From positions 16,137,692-16,201,691 of the forward strand of contig CM018690.1 of assembly GCA_009363875.1 (NCBI GenBank): a stretch of DNA of 64,000 nt. Direction: 5' to 3'. Positions 1 to 10,854 of the stretch are shown here, in pieces. The position numbers and the translations under genes are program-made. Source of the stretch: Mikania micrantha. Taxonomy: Eukaryota; Streptophyta; Magnoliopsida; Asterales; Asteraceae. The notes below the pieces were generated by a model that saw nothing but the letters and a program-made list of their open reading frames with translations, searched no databases and had not been told where the DNA came from. Positions within the stretch are counted from its first letter, which is position 1, and the number at the start of each line of letters is the position of its first letter.

Positions 1-540
1 AAATTTTATGGATTATGTTCATCTCTAGTGAGTGGTTAAATGTTGATTCGAGACAGATATCGTTTATTTTTAGGTTATGGTTATATTATGTTTATCTCTA
101 GTGAGTGGTTACACATGATCTACAAAATCCAGAATACCTTAATAAATTGGTTATTAGGTTATTGCAAATTTTATAGATTATGTTTACAAAAACTATTATA
201 CAAACACATAAATACATACATGTATACAAATTCAAATAAGAACTATTGAATTGTTAGAAATAAAAATAACCATTATATAGCTTATTATTTAAAGGATATA
301 AAAGCAATTTGTTGTATTATAGTTTATAATAAAAGAATTTGTGGTTATAAATTATTTTTTTATTATATATATATATGTATATATGTATATATGTATATAT
401 GTATATATTAAATTTTAAGGAGTAATTTTTTTAAAGAACCAAAAAACCATTAATAACCATAAATTTTTATATTTTAAAACAAAAATATAAAAAGGTCAAT
501 TTTATATCCCTTAAATCTTTTTTTATAATAGTTTCTTTTA
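1..540. other. AT-rich intergenic DNA with a microsatellite
   Basis: No gene is supported. The stretch is strongly AT-rich. It holds a short interrupted TA microsatellite at about 365-408 with an 8-base period (gtatatat). Short open frames here show no recognisable domain. Confidence 0.6.
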
Positions 541-794
541 GTTTTGAGTTAATTACGCGGATGGTCCCTGTGATATGCTTAGATTGCATTTGTGGTCCTA
601 GCTTTGAAAAATTATGTTGATGGTCCTAACTGTTTGCAAAAAGGTTACCCCAGTGGTCTCTGGATTGGATGTCTGTTAGATTTTGAGGTCAATTTTTAAA
701 AAATGATCATTATAACCTTACACCTATTTCTTCTCCTTCCAACCAATTCCTCACCCTGCAAAAAGGTAACACGAGCCATCACCTACCACCAACA
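541..794. mobile_element. Terminal part of an unclassified DNA element, left side of an insertion site
   Basis: It contains the spaced phrase 'gcggatggtccctgtg' and repeated 'ggtcct' words typical of a dispersed plant repeat that I associate with MULE-like termini. The bases at 790-794 (CAACA) recur at 9995-9999, so 541-794 and 9995 onwards were probably contiguous before the 9.2 kb insertion between them. The class call comes from memory and is uncertain. Confidence 0.35.
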
Positions 795-979
795 TGTAAC
801 AACCGAAAATTTTGGTAACCGTTTATGTCCAAATTTTATATAAACGTTCGTAAAGTAATTACGATCAAAATGATATAAACGAAAATTTGGGTAACCCTTT
901 ATGTCCAAATTTTATAAAGCCTATTAATAACGTGTAAAAAATTTCTGTGACCGTTTGGGTTCGAAATATTTATGAACGT
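795..979 (+). repeat. Truncated 5' LTR fragment
   Basis: It matches the start of the LTR at 7486 up to the word 'gaacgttc' and then breaks into unrelated sequence near 979. A short internal rearrangement near 880-915 replaces about 25 bases of the 3' copy. Confidence 0.75.
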
Positions 980-1629
980 TCCCGCCAGAATGTAACAATA
1001 AGCCTCTGCACCCAGGTCCTCTGCAGTCTCTCCTCCACTGTAGTCCTCCATGCTTGAGTATCCAGTCCCATCATATTTACCTGCTCCATTAGAGTCAGGT
1101 GTGACGTGAGTATCTCCAGCACGGTGGAGTGTGTATCCTCAAGTAGAGTATGATGCTGGTGTACCTCCTGTCTCAGGGTCTGTAAATCCTGCGAGATCTG
1201 CTGCACCTGCGCCCGCAACTCGGCTTGGTGGGAAGATTCTCCCACTTCATGAACAGCCTGTGGCTCATCCCGTGGAGCCATCTGGTGTCGCCGAGGCAAT
1301 CCTGTGGTTTTGTGGGCTTGACCCCGCATACGCCGCAACCCGTCCCAAGCGGGTACTCTAGGAGGTGTAATACTCTGTTCCTGATCAGCAACTGGTTCAG
1401 CCGGAGGTGAGTGAGGAGGACTAGGTATAATAGGAAGTGCTGGTGGTGGTGGCGGTACTGGTGCTGGTACTGGTGCCGGTGGTGTCTGTGGCAACGGTAT
1501 ATCAGCCTGAGAAGCAGCTGCAGATACCTCCGACGGGTCGGAGTCAGAATCCGAACTCGAGCTCGGTGTATCATCCAATACCACGTAAGGAAACCGCTGA
1601 TAAATGTACCTTTCCCCTTGGTCTGCCAT
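970..1629 (-). CDS. Gag-like or accessory ORF of a gypsy-type element, 3' end broken
   Basis: This is an open frame of 219 residues. It starts with an acidic, serine-rich segment (about 18-40), then a long proline-rich stretch (about 45-80), a basic part around residues 95-120, and a predicted coiled coil rich in Gln, Leu and Glu (about 135-190). There is no zinc knuckle or protease motif. Similar Pro-rich plus coiled-coil proteins occur as N-terminal or separate ORFs of plant gypsy elements; that comparison is from memory. The last four codons and the stop come from the adjoining LTR fragment (up to about 979), so the native C-terminus is lost. It lies downstream, in minus orientation, of the minus-strand LTR at 2346-4486 but has no primer-binding site between them. 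Confidence 0.45.
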   Translation of the reverse strand: MADQGERYIYQRFPYVVLDDTPSSSSDSDSDPSEVSAAASQADIPLPQTPPAPVPAPVPPPPPALPIIPSPPHSPPAEPVADQEQSITPPRVPAWDGLRRMRGQAHKTTGLPRRHQMAPRDEPQAVHEVGESSHQAELRAQVQQISQDLQTLRQEVHQHHTLLEDTHSTVLEILTSHLTLMEQVNMMGLDTQAWRTTVEERLQRTWVQRLIVTFWRERS

Positions 1630-2345
1630 CGCTGTATAAACAGAATTCTCAGATCAGTACCATAAAATAAATATTGAATAAAATATTCAACATAAACATG
1701 ATATGAGACGTCCTCCTATCTTAACGCAACTATTCGTCTTTACTGTTATAAATGTTCTGCTTGTATCAAATCAAACTAGAATGCACACGTGTTATGAATA
1801 ATATTGACTTAGAAATTTATTAATATTGTTCTTTGTGTCATGAATAATATTGATTTGTTAGTATCCTAGATCATGACAAGGTCCTACTAGGTTGAGAAAT
1901 ACATGTTGACCTTAGGAATTAAGAATTGTACCTATGTTTACTAAACGTTGAAGTACGATATTAAAGCTGATTACACGGATATATGTAATAAAGGTATGAT
2001 TAGAGATTGATAAGCAAAGATAAATGAATGAATGCATAGCTTTAGGTATACGTGAAATGCAAATTCTAGAGTCAGTCTTATGTCAAATGCGAATAGAAAG
2101 AAATGTTAAATCATCAAGATAGTTCAAAGGTTATGAAAAGTTGAAATGATACAACCTACTTTTGACAAAAGTGATGTGAAGACCGATCAGACCTAGAACT
2201 GGTATGCTAAAGATGTCAGAGATGATGTTAATAACTCTAACTAGATGCTATTTCTGTTAAAAGAGGATACATAAATGTAGCAACATTGTTATCATCTAAT
2301 GAACCATCTTGTCTTCACAAGATGATAGATGTTGAACATGCATAG
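1630..2345. other. No gene seen between gag-like ORF and LTR
   Basis: The stretch is AT-rich and unremarkable. It is probably the 5' leader of the minus-strand gag-like ORF or the flank into which the minus-strand LTR element inserted. No tRNA-complementary primer site of the TGGTATCAGAGC type is visible on the minus strand. Confidence 0.4.
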
Positions 2346-4486
2346 TGTCACACCCCCACCTCTCCTCACCTGAGATGATGTCATACGTCTCATTCCTTTT
2401 GGTTGCGGAAGCATAGTGGTGATGTCTCAGAGATGAGGTGTGACTTACTTGAACCGATATCACAGCACACAGATTCACTTAAAATAAATATAATACAAAG
2501 GTTTCGTCACTACAGTAATATAACAACTTAGTTTATTACACAATATGTTACATTAGAGTTCAACTATGTGAAGTGCATCCTCACTGTATCGTCACCGTTG
2601 TCCTGCAAAAATGTTGAGTTTAAAACGTCAGCACAAAGCTGGTGAGTTCGACAGTTCATTTAGAACAATATGATATGATAAGTATGTTCTCAAAGTTTCA
2701 ATTCATGATAACCATGGGACCCGTATCTAGTTCCTTTCAGACAGTTGTTCGTTCACGAAGATACTACCCGTCGGTAAATATCTTAATGCCTCATTATCTT
2801 AATGTCTAACACAAACATTAAGAAGTTGTAATGGAAACAGGTACCAAACATTCACACCAGGGGAGATGCAGTCCTCCCAGCAAATGGGTTGTCAGCCAAT
2901 AGTACTATCAATGGTTCCTGTTCGGCCGCACATGGGTTCACTAGATACAGTTCACGAATGAGGACTTTTGATACTGTGATAGTTGTTACTAACGGCAAAA
3001 TCCCATGAAATCACACAAAAAGTCACATGAAATCACACAGATATCAGTGATGCATATCATATGTTCAGAAAACAGTTTACAGAGTTACCCCGATGTTTAT
3101 AAAATAGTAAAAAGAAAAGGGGTTGTACGAAACTCACTTGATGTCTCAAAGCAGTAGAAACACACGCAACTGGTGCTATTGATAAGATTCTGCATTAGTT
3201 TATGTTTGATATGTTATTAATGTTTTAACTTGCTGATTAAATCGTTTTGAACGTCCAATGTCAAAGACATTGCCTTAACAGTCATCAACCCGAAATTTAG
3301 TATTTATTACATATTTTAATGTAATATCATACAATGTATGATAATGTAGGAACCTATACTGACTCAGGTTCCTAATACTAAGTTGATGACTCCCTTGATT
3401 AATCAGTATAATCTCAGACTAACCAAATAGTTAATGTTGTTGATTGTAATTGCTAAGATAGTCTCTAGACAGTTTAATGGCTTAGAAATGATTAATCCTT
3501 GTTATGGATTACCCAAATATCATGGAATATCACAATGCAGTATTAGAGTAGGTTTAATAACCATGTTTAACATACTAGTCTGACTGTTATCAGAAACATC
3601 AGACAGTCGTTCCAATGAGTATGTTAATGATTGTGATTAGTTTAAAAACCCTCAACTTTCACGTTGCATGTTAAAGATTAATCAAACTAATCACATACAT
3701 AGTCACAACCAAATGGTTTAAACCATTATAACCATTGTTATGATTCCATGCAAACCGGGCATTACAACGGCTCAAAGCAAGGATTTACCCATTAACAGTT
3801 CGAGTTCGTCACTCAACATCAATCCTAGCCATCATCTAAGCAATAATCAACAACCCTAACTATATCATTACGTTCAAAACTAAGATTTAGTCATTCATAA
3901 TCAAACCAGAAGGTTTAAAATGAACCATTACCTAATCTGACGGGTTCCAACGGATGAAATGATTATCAGAACTTGTTTTAACGCTTCTGGATACGATCTA
4001 AACGTCGAGAGGCCTTCAAACTTGAGTTCTTGGTGATTTGGATGATGATTTTCGTTGTTGGTGTTGGCTGGCGTCGATGATAAGGATAAAATGAGATAAG
4101 AATGAAAAAAAATGATTTTTATGCAAGTTGCCCGGCAAAATCACCCCAGGCGCATCGCCTGACGACCCGCACCCAATCCAGGCGTACCGCGCGGCCCCTT
4201 CCCGGCCTTCCAGAAGCTTTTGAACCCGCGCGCATCGCCTGGCTCCAACGCACGACCTGAGGCGTACCGCCTCAGGGGTAATTTCGCCCGTTTTTCGACG
4301 GAAACTTCGTTTCGCGATTCCGGACAATCCGTAATTCCGTTTCGCGCACCGTTTTCGCTCACGTTCATCATTTTTCGCATACTATCATCCCATATTAATT
4401 TCGATGACCAATTCCACACGGATTTTAAACACGATCAAATGTGCTCAATTCGTTGCTGACGTAATTCTTCATATGCGATTATCACA
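2346..4486 (-). repeat. 3' LTR of a gypsy chromovirus fragment
   Basis: Read on the minus strand, a purine tract (ggaggagact) immediately precedes an LTR that starts TGTGATAATCG at 4486 and ends GGGTGTGACA at 2346. This is the same ending as the intact element at 26571. A block near 4300-4395 is nearly identical to part of the otherwise different solo LTR at 23900-23990. It is followed by several GC-rich hairpins; one at 4257-4277 is a perfect 9-bp stem with a 3-base loop. The length of about 2.14 kb is typical of these LTRs. Confidence 0.75.
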
Positions 4487-4553
4487 GTCTCCTCCTGTTA
4501 GAGAAATTTCGTCCCGAAATTTAGAGAAGACTTTTTTTTTTATTAACAATTGA

Positions 4554-5936
4554 TCATGAGAATAGGTGTGGGTATTTCTGTTTCATCTGATCTTCGCGTT
4601 CCCACGTATATTCAGGTCCACGCTGTGAATTTCACCGAATTTTGACAATAGGTATGCGACTACGTTTAAGTACCTTCACTTCTCGATCCATTACTTCAAC
4701 CGGTTCTTCCCTGAACTGAAGTTTCTCATCAATTTGGATTTCTTTCAGGGGTATGATCAAGGATTCATCGGCTAGGCATTTCTTCAAATTTGATACATGG
4801 AAGACATCATGAACGTTACCGAGTTCAGGAGGTAATTCAAGTCTGTAAGCCACGGATCCGATTCGTTCAAGAATTTTGAATGGACCTACAAATCTTGGTG
4901 AAAGTTTACCTCTCTTCCCAAATCTGAAGATGCCCTTCCATGGTGAAACTTTCAACATTACTAGATCACCAATTTGAAATTCCAAAGGTCTACGACGATT
5001 ATCAGCATAACTCTTTTGTCGATCGCGAGCAGCTTTAATTCGTTCTTGAATAAGTGCGATCTTATCAGTTGTTTCTTGAATGAGTTCTGGGCCTATGATT
5101 CGATTTTCACCTACCTCTGACCAACAGACAGGTGATCTACACTTGCGTCCATAAAGTGCTTCAAATGGAGCGCATTGAATACTGGTATGATAGCTGTTGT
5201 TATATGAGAATTCAACAAGTGGAAGATGAACATCCCAGCTACCACCAAAATCAATCACACAGCTTCTCAACATGTCTTCCAGAGTTTGATTAGTTCGTTC
5301 CGTTTGTCCGTCTGTTTGCGGATGATAAGATGTGCTCATATTGATTTGCGTACCCATAGCATTCTGAAGAGTTTGCCAAAATCGTGATGTGAATCGACTA
5401 TCTCTGTCAGAAATGATAGAGATTGGTACTCCATGACGAGATACAATCTCATTAACATAGATTTTTGCAAGTCGATCCATAGAATAATCTTCTCGGATGG
5501 GTATGAAATGCGTAGATTTTGTAAGGCGATCAACGATAACCCATATAGAGTCATGATTATGCGATGTTCTGGGTAGTTTAGTGATAAAATCCATAGAGAT
5601 CTGATCCCATTTCCACATGGGAATCTCCGGTTGTTGTAATAACCCAGAAGGACGTTGATGTTCAGCCTTAACCTTTAAGCAAGTTAAGCATCGACCCACG
5701 TATTCTGCAATGTGTTTCTTCATTCCAGGCCACCAGTAAAAATCTTTAAGATATTTAAAGTTTAGATTGTAAAATGTGGGTTTAATACGGTTACAGGTGT
5801 TAAGAGAGTCTTGCATCTGTTGCAAGAAACTACTTAAGGAACTTTGTATTAGTACAAGCTTAATGATAAAGGATAATTGCCACTGTCTCAAGTATAAGAA
5901 TATTCTTGGTATTGTTATTCGATAGTGTGCATACAT
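4554..5936 (-). pseudogene. Gypsy integrase plus chromodomain fragment
   Basis: The frame from about 5870 downwards is the C-terminal part of a chromovirus polyprotein. It has the end of the zinc-binding HHCC domain (CLTC), then an integrase core with all three acidic residues in the motifs SMDF, ISDRDS and DGQTER. A GPF/Y module and the start of a chromodomain follow. A TGA at 4632-4634 interrupts the chromodomain where the intact paralogue in this window has Trp. The same frame then continues to a natural-looking stop at 4554-4556. Everything upstream of the HHCC region (gag, protease, RT, RNase H) is missing. The first roughly 35 residues have no similarity to the family and are not part of the original protein. 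It is 3' adjacent to its own LTR. Confidence 0.85.
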
Positions 5937-5940
5937 ATGT

Positions 5941-6780
5941 TATCAAAGGAAAGTTTTATGATAAGATTGTCATGCATAAAGTGGATCAAATGATGTAGTC
6001 CCCTTGTGGAGGCAAACGATAAAGTCTTCTTAACAAGAGAAAATGATGAAGTCCTCTTAATGAGGTAAATGATGAAGCCTTCTTATTAAGGGAAACAAGA
6101 AAAATCCTCATTATAAGGTGACTAATGAAATCTTGTAACAACACCATGACTTGGTTTGGTCCGTTTTTAGGAAATGGTAAATTTGGTTGGTCTTATGCAT
6201 TGACAACCTTATGTGTTAATATGTGTATGTATGTTATGTTAAGAAATTCTACTTACGACCAACTTCCAACTTCCAACGAGTGCTCTATAAATGGTTTAAT
6301 GCTAAGAAAAAATAATTGTTTGTAGAGACTAAATGGGAAATGTTAGCACAATCAAAAAACTAAAGAATATCGCATGTTATAGCTAAAGAATATGATATGT
6401 GGCTGTATACAAGTCATTTATGGATATTATTAAGGGAGCCTTGGAGATCTAGTCTAGGCCCCTGTTCGATCCACAAGGATCAAGATCAAATGAACGCTTA
6501 TTCTCTTTCTGTTAAGCGAAGATATATTTCTAACCCCTCAGTAACTAATAATCAAGCGAGAAGTTAGTAAAGGATAAGGAAGCAAGGATTAATTGTCATA
6601 ATAAGCTACTTATTATAGCTAAAAAGTATGACATTAAGGGGAAGAAGACTAGTTACCATATGATCTTCAACGTCTGTTTAAAGCATGAAGAAATAGGATA
6701 GAAATGTCAAAAGAGGGATACTTGGGAAAAAGATTCCGACACAACATGGGAATACTCTACAATTAAAAACCCATGAGGTC
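5941..6780. other. Spacer with short degenerate direct repeats
   Basis: Around 5990-6125 a unit of about 30 bases containing 'atgatgaagtcctcttaat' and its variants occurs about four times. The rest has no recognisable coding content. It probably belongs to the leader or interior of one of the surrounding broken gypsy elements. Confidence 0.4.
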
Positions 6781-7446
6781 AATGTGGTGACTGATGCTCT
6801 AAGTCGCAAGACAGAACACTCTGCTACACGAGTTAAGTCTTACAGTTTGGTAATAACACCAGATTTTCTAAATGAGCTTAAGGATGCACAGAAAGAAGTA
6901 GGAAGCAAATCTGCAGTATTAGATTTGACTGAAAAGCTTCAGCTAGTTAAAGCACGAATGAAAGCTGCACAAGATCGACAAAAGTCCTATGCTGACAAAA
7001 GAAGAAGACCAATAGAATTTGAGGTAGGCGATCAAGTATTATTGAAGGTTTCACCATGAAAAGGAATTATTTGATTTAGGAAAAGAGGTAAGCTGAGTCC
7101 GAGATTTATCAGACCTTTTTAAATAATGGCATGGGTCGGTAAGGTAGCCTATCGATTGAAATTGCCAGATGAATTGAGTGGAATTCATCCGACATTTCAC
7201 GTTTCACACTTAAGAAAATGTCTAGCAGATGATGTAGCATATGTACCGTTAAATGATATTGAAGTTGATGAAATGTTGAACTACATAGAAGAACCGGTGG
7301 CAATTGTTGACACGAAAGAAAAACAATTACGTAACAAGACGATTCGACAAGTTAAGGTTCAATGGAAACGCCGAGAAGGATCTGAGGCTACATGGCAGAC
7401 TGAAGACGATATGAAAAGACTCTACCCACATTTGTTTGAAATGTAG
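6781..7446 (+). pseudogene. Gypsy pol relic: RNase H end fused to integrase C-terminus
   Basis: The first residues (VTDALSRK) match the end of the RNase H domain. About 50 residues later the frame joins 'RMKAAQDRQKSYAD', which is near the end of the integrase in the intact element. The whole integrase catalytic core is therefore deleted. In-frame stops are at 7057 (Trp codon in the intact copy), 7072 (Arg in the intact copy) and 7120. From 7126 the chromodomain-type tail (EEPVAIVDTKEKQLRNK) reads to a stop at 7444-7446. A purine tract (aaggagggtagac) and the LTR at 7486 follow directly, so this is the pol remnant of the same element. Confidence 0.85.
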
Positions 7447-8924
7447 CAGGTTCCAGGACGAAACCTATTGTAAGGAGGGTAGACTTGTAACAACCGAAAA
7501 TTTCGGTAACCGTTTATGTCCAAATTTTATATAAACGTTCGTAAAGTAATTACGATCAAAATGATATAAACGATAAAAATATCTGATAATGTATGGATAC
7601 GTTATAAATCCTATTAATAACGTGTAAAAAATTTCTGTGACCGTTTGGGTTCGAAATTTTTATGAACGTTCTTGAAGTGATTACGATCACATTAATATAA
7701 GCGGGACCGTTGTATAGCATTTTTTATTTTGTTAGAAAAAATTCAAATTGTTTTCTTACAAAAACAGTTAAAAATATGATAAAGTATGAATGAGATATAA
7801 GCTCGTGAATATTAAAAATATGTTAGCAAAGTATAAGGGAGTTTTAAAAATAGAACCTTAAAGTTCAAGGGCCCTAAGTGTAAATATTAAATTAATTCAA
7901 TTTTTTTGACGTGCATGGAAATCTGATGCAAGATATTTGTCAATTCAACCGACTAAAAAATATATACATATCAATTCGTAAGTGATGAGTTTAAAGATTC
8001 TCAAACAATGAAGAAATATGATTTCTTTCTAATCGACTTCAATTCTTACGAGCAAAGAAAGTAATCAAGAAATCTTGGCATATATCTTACGATTGTAGAT
8101 CTGGTGTAAGGGAGTTGAACCAGTTGAAGTTTCATTCAACGTTTAAAGGTATGATTTACTTCCAGTAGCTATAGTTCAAGTAAATAGGATCTGGCTTAGG
8201 GTTTTGAATCACGGTTGGTTATGGTTGTGTGATATTACACAGGTGTTGTCGAGTTTGTGTTGGGTATGAGTATGTATGTGCTTCCATTAGCTTTAAAGCA
8301 ATGTTATTATACAGTAAGTTTAGCAACGCCCTAAGACGAATTAATTAAATAAGAGAATACGCTTATCTAAGCCGAGCAAATAAGTAATCTTTAAGCATAA
8401 CAAAAATTTAAAGATAAAAATGGTCAAAATGAGTGTAAGCGAAATTTTGAAACAAAGCTCCGAATGAAAGTTACGACATGTCGAAGTTTCGAGCGGTAAT
8501 CGTAATTTGAGCACATTCATGATAAGTTTTATAAATTTATCTCGGGTTATGTTCAAGTTATTATTAATTGAGATAAATAAGATTAAGTTTATAAAACTCT
8601 CCGGGTCGTTATAGCAAGCCAAACACTCGTATTGGAGATAACTATAACGTAGTCGTTGTGCTACTGGTTTAGAAACCCTAAAAAGAGGGTTTATATTGTA
8701 TGATAATGTTATAATCATGATAAGATATCCATATTAATAGGATATCATTCTGAACGTGAGAAAGTAAGGAAAGGAAGAAAAGCTTGCAGATTGGGCTTTA
8801 CTAAGCTCAGGTAAGTTCTTTGTAGCCCTATTTAAATGTTTTATCGTTTTGGACCGGTATGCATGTTATAAAGTTATTGTATGAAAGTGATTTTAATTTG
8901 ATTATGGTCAGGTAAATAATGTTT

Positions 8925-9175
8925 TCAGGTAAAGAATGTTTTCAGATAAAGAATGTTTTCAAGTAAAGAATTTTTAAAATAAATAACGTTTTAAGTCTCA
9001 ACTGCAGATGAGAAGTAAATGATTTTAAGAGTCTCCGCTGAGATGTAAAGAATGTTTTAAGTCTCAACTGTGGTTGAGAAGTAAATGATTTTTTTAAGTC
9101 TCGGCCGAGGTCGAGTAGGAAATGTGATTTTGAAGTCCCGGCTGCGGTTGGGCAAAAGTTGAGCACTGCGGTGCG
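8925..9175 (+). repeat. Degenerate tandem repeats in LTR
   Basis: The phrase 'aagtctc..ctg..gatgagaagtaaatgattt' recurs about four times with a period near 50-60 bases. It is preceded by short 'aggtaaagaatgttttc' repeats. There is no coding potential. Confidence 0.6.
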
Positions 9176-9457
9176 GAGAATGGTTTATGATTATGATGGT
9201 TTAAATGATTTAAACCCTGTTATGTATGAATGAATGATGTTATGGATATGAATGATGTATGTAAAGAAGTCTTGTACCGGTATGAGCTGTCAACTTCGGT
9301 TGATAGTTAAAGAGTCTTGTGGAAATCTTATGCCAGTTGAGGAAATCTTATGCATGCATGAGTTATCAACTTCGGGTTGATAGTTATAGAGTCTTGTATT
9401 GATACAAGCATGTCGACTTCGGGTCGTCAGTGTTATAGAGGCTTGTGCTGCACAAGC

Positions 9458-9685
9458 ATGTTGACTTCGGTCAACAGTGAAGGCTAAATTTATGCACAGT
9501 ATGATTAATGTTATGATGATATGTATGTTAAAGCATGTTGACTTCGGTCAACAGTGAAGGCTAAATTTATGCACAGTATGATTAATGTTATGATGATATG
9601 TATGTTAAAGCACGTTGACTTCGGTCAGCAGTGAAGGCTAAATTTTATGCACAGTATGATTGATGTTATGATGACATTTATGTTA
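9458..9685 (+). repeat. Three 76-bp tandem repeats in LTR
   Basis: The unit begins 'gcatgttgacttcggtcaac' near 9459, again at 9535 and with two changes near 9611. Each unit contains a small inverted repeat (gttgacttcggtcaac). Shorter relatives lie upstream at 9290-9450. Confidence 0.85.
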
Positions 9686-9994
9686 TGTATATGAATTATG
9701 TTATGTTATGTGATGATCTGAAATGCTAAAGATTTTTATAAAAATTTAACTTAGAACTCACCAGCGAAAGCTGACTTGATTTAGCATGCATGTCAGGTTG
9801 AGCAAGTTATGATAAGGATATGATAGCTCGTGGCATGACATGAGGACTACCTATTCAAGAACTGGCATTCCTAAGGAGATGAAATATTACGTAATGATTT
9901 CCGCTGCTATAGTATACGACTATTGTACGGTTTAAGAGCTATGTTTTTGACGCTTTTGCCAACTGAGGGGACTCCCGGAGTTCGAGGCCTCTCA

Positions 9995-10260
9995 CAACAC
10001 CACCAGCAACCACCCTCATCGACAATTGTCTCCTCACCCTGTTTTTGAACTCCGGCAGAATCTTGTTTGTGAACTCCGACGTAATCTCACCTCTTTTTGT
10101 GGCGGCACCACCGGCACATCGACGACATATGATTCCAAGACCACCATTATAGGCCGTGGTGGTTCCTCTTCTTCTGGTGAGGAGGAGGTGCCGAGTTATA
10201 TTTGTTTTTTTTAATATTTTTATGTGTGCATGTGTGTGTTTTCATGAAGTAATGGAAGGT
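9995..10260. other. Right-hand continuation of the interrupted target element
   Basis: After the CAACA duplication the sequence is GC-richer and Pro/Ser/Thr-codon-like on the plus strand (an open frame at 10026-10214), but I recognise no protein. It resembles the 741-794 flank in composition. It ends where a Helitron-like sequence begins. Confidence 0.4.
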
Positions 10261-10261
10261 G

Positions 10262-10760
10262 GGTCACAACACGTTGCGACGGGTTATCACAGTACACTGC
10301 CGAGAATGAGTATTATATATCATTTGTAGAAACATAAGTTACATAGCAAAATCAAATTTATTATCATGAACTCTATACAATTTTTCATAAAAACATACAA
10401 TTATACAAAATCTCACAAATATGTTATAAAAATAACAGAAAAAATAGTCACAAAATCCGTCTCATCGGCAACTTATCGTTTGAATTAAAAGCAAAACCCA
10501 AATATCTAAACAAATCTCTCAAATTTAATACCATTATCTCTATTTATTACTTTCTAACTTAAAAAAAAAAAAACTTTCGATGGTCCATGTCCAAATTTTC
10601 AAAGCATCACTATATGGATCGAACACCTAAATAATATATTATATAATATATATATATATCTTAAGAATTGTGTCCACTCACTATATAATAATAATAATAA
10701 TATCCATACTATTCCTTTTTCATCACTTTTAATACTATATATAGTAATAATAGTATATGG
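10262..10760 (-). mobile_element. Helitron-like copy (3' end without CTAG)
   Basis: On the minus strand this matches the sequence at about 45840-46205 over several hundred bases, including the end 'gtgataacccgtcgcaac'. The terminal CTAG is missing, so the copy is truncated by a few bases at its 3' end. It has no coding capacity. Confidence 0.6.
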
Positions 10761-10788
10761 TGGTGGTGGTGGTGGTGGTGTGGTGGTG

Positions 10789-10853
<65 letters not shown>
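10759..10853. repeat. Compound (GTG)n-(ATA)n microsatellite
   Basis: About ten GTG units with one interruption run directly into about twenty-one ATA units. Confidence 0.97.

Positions 10854-10854
<1 letters not shown>

Larger units (their letters stand above)
795..9994 (+). mobile_element. Rearranged Ty3/gypsy insertion with scrambled interior
   Basis: The left edge (795) and the LTR at 7486 begin with the same TGTAACAACCG start and are nearly identical for about 100 bases before small differences. The sequence left of 795 is CAACA and the same five bases follow 9994, which fits a gypsy-type target duplication. Between the edges the element is not colinear. The 5' LTR stops after about 185 bases, and minus-strand gag-like, LTR and integrase pieces follow. 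Only the last part of a plus-strand pol precedes the 3' LTR. A later nested insertion followed by deletions or an inversion would explain this. The outer boundaries are better supported than the internal history. Confidence 0.6.
7486..9994 (+). repeat. 3' LTR of the rearranged gypsy element
   Basis: It starts TGTAACAACCG right after a purine tract and ends CTCTCA before the CAACA duplication, giving about 2.5 kb. The terminal bases end in CA as expected, but the usual GTTACA-type ending is absent. The 3' border therefore rests mainly on the target duplication. The U5-like region contains two sets of tandem repeats. Confidence 0.6.
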
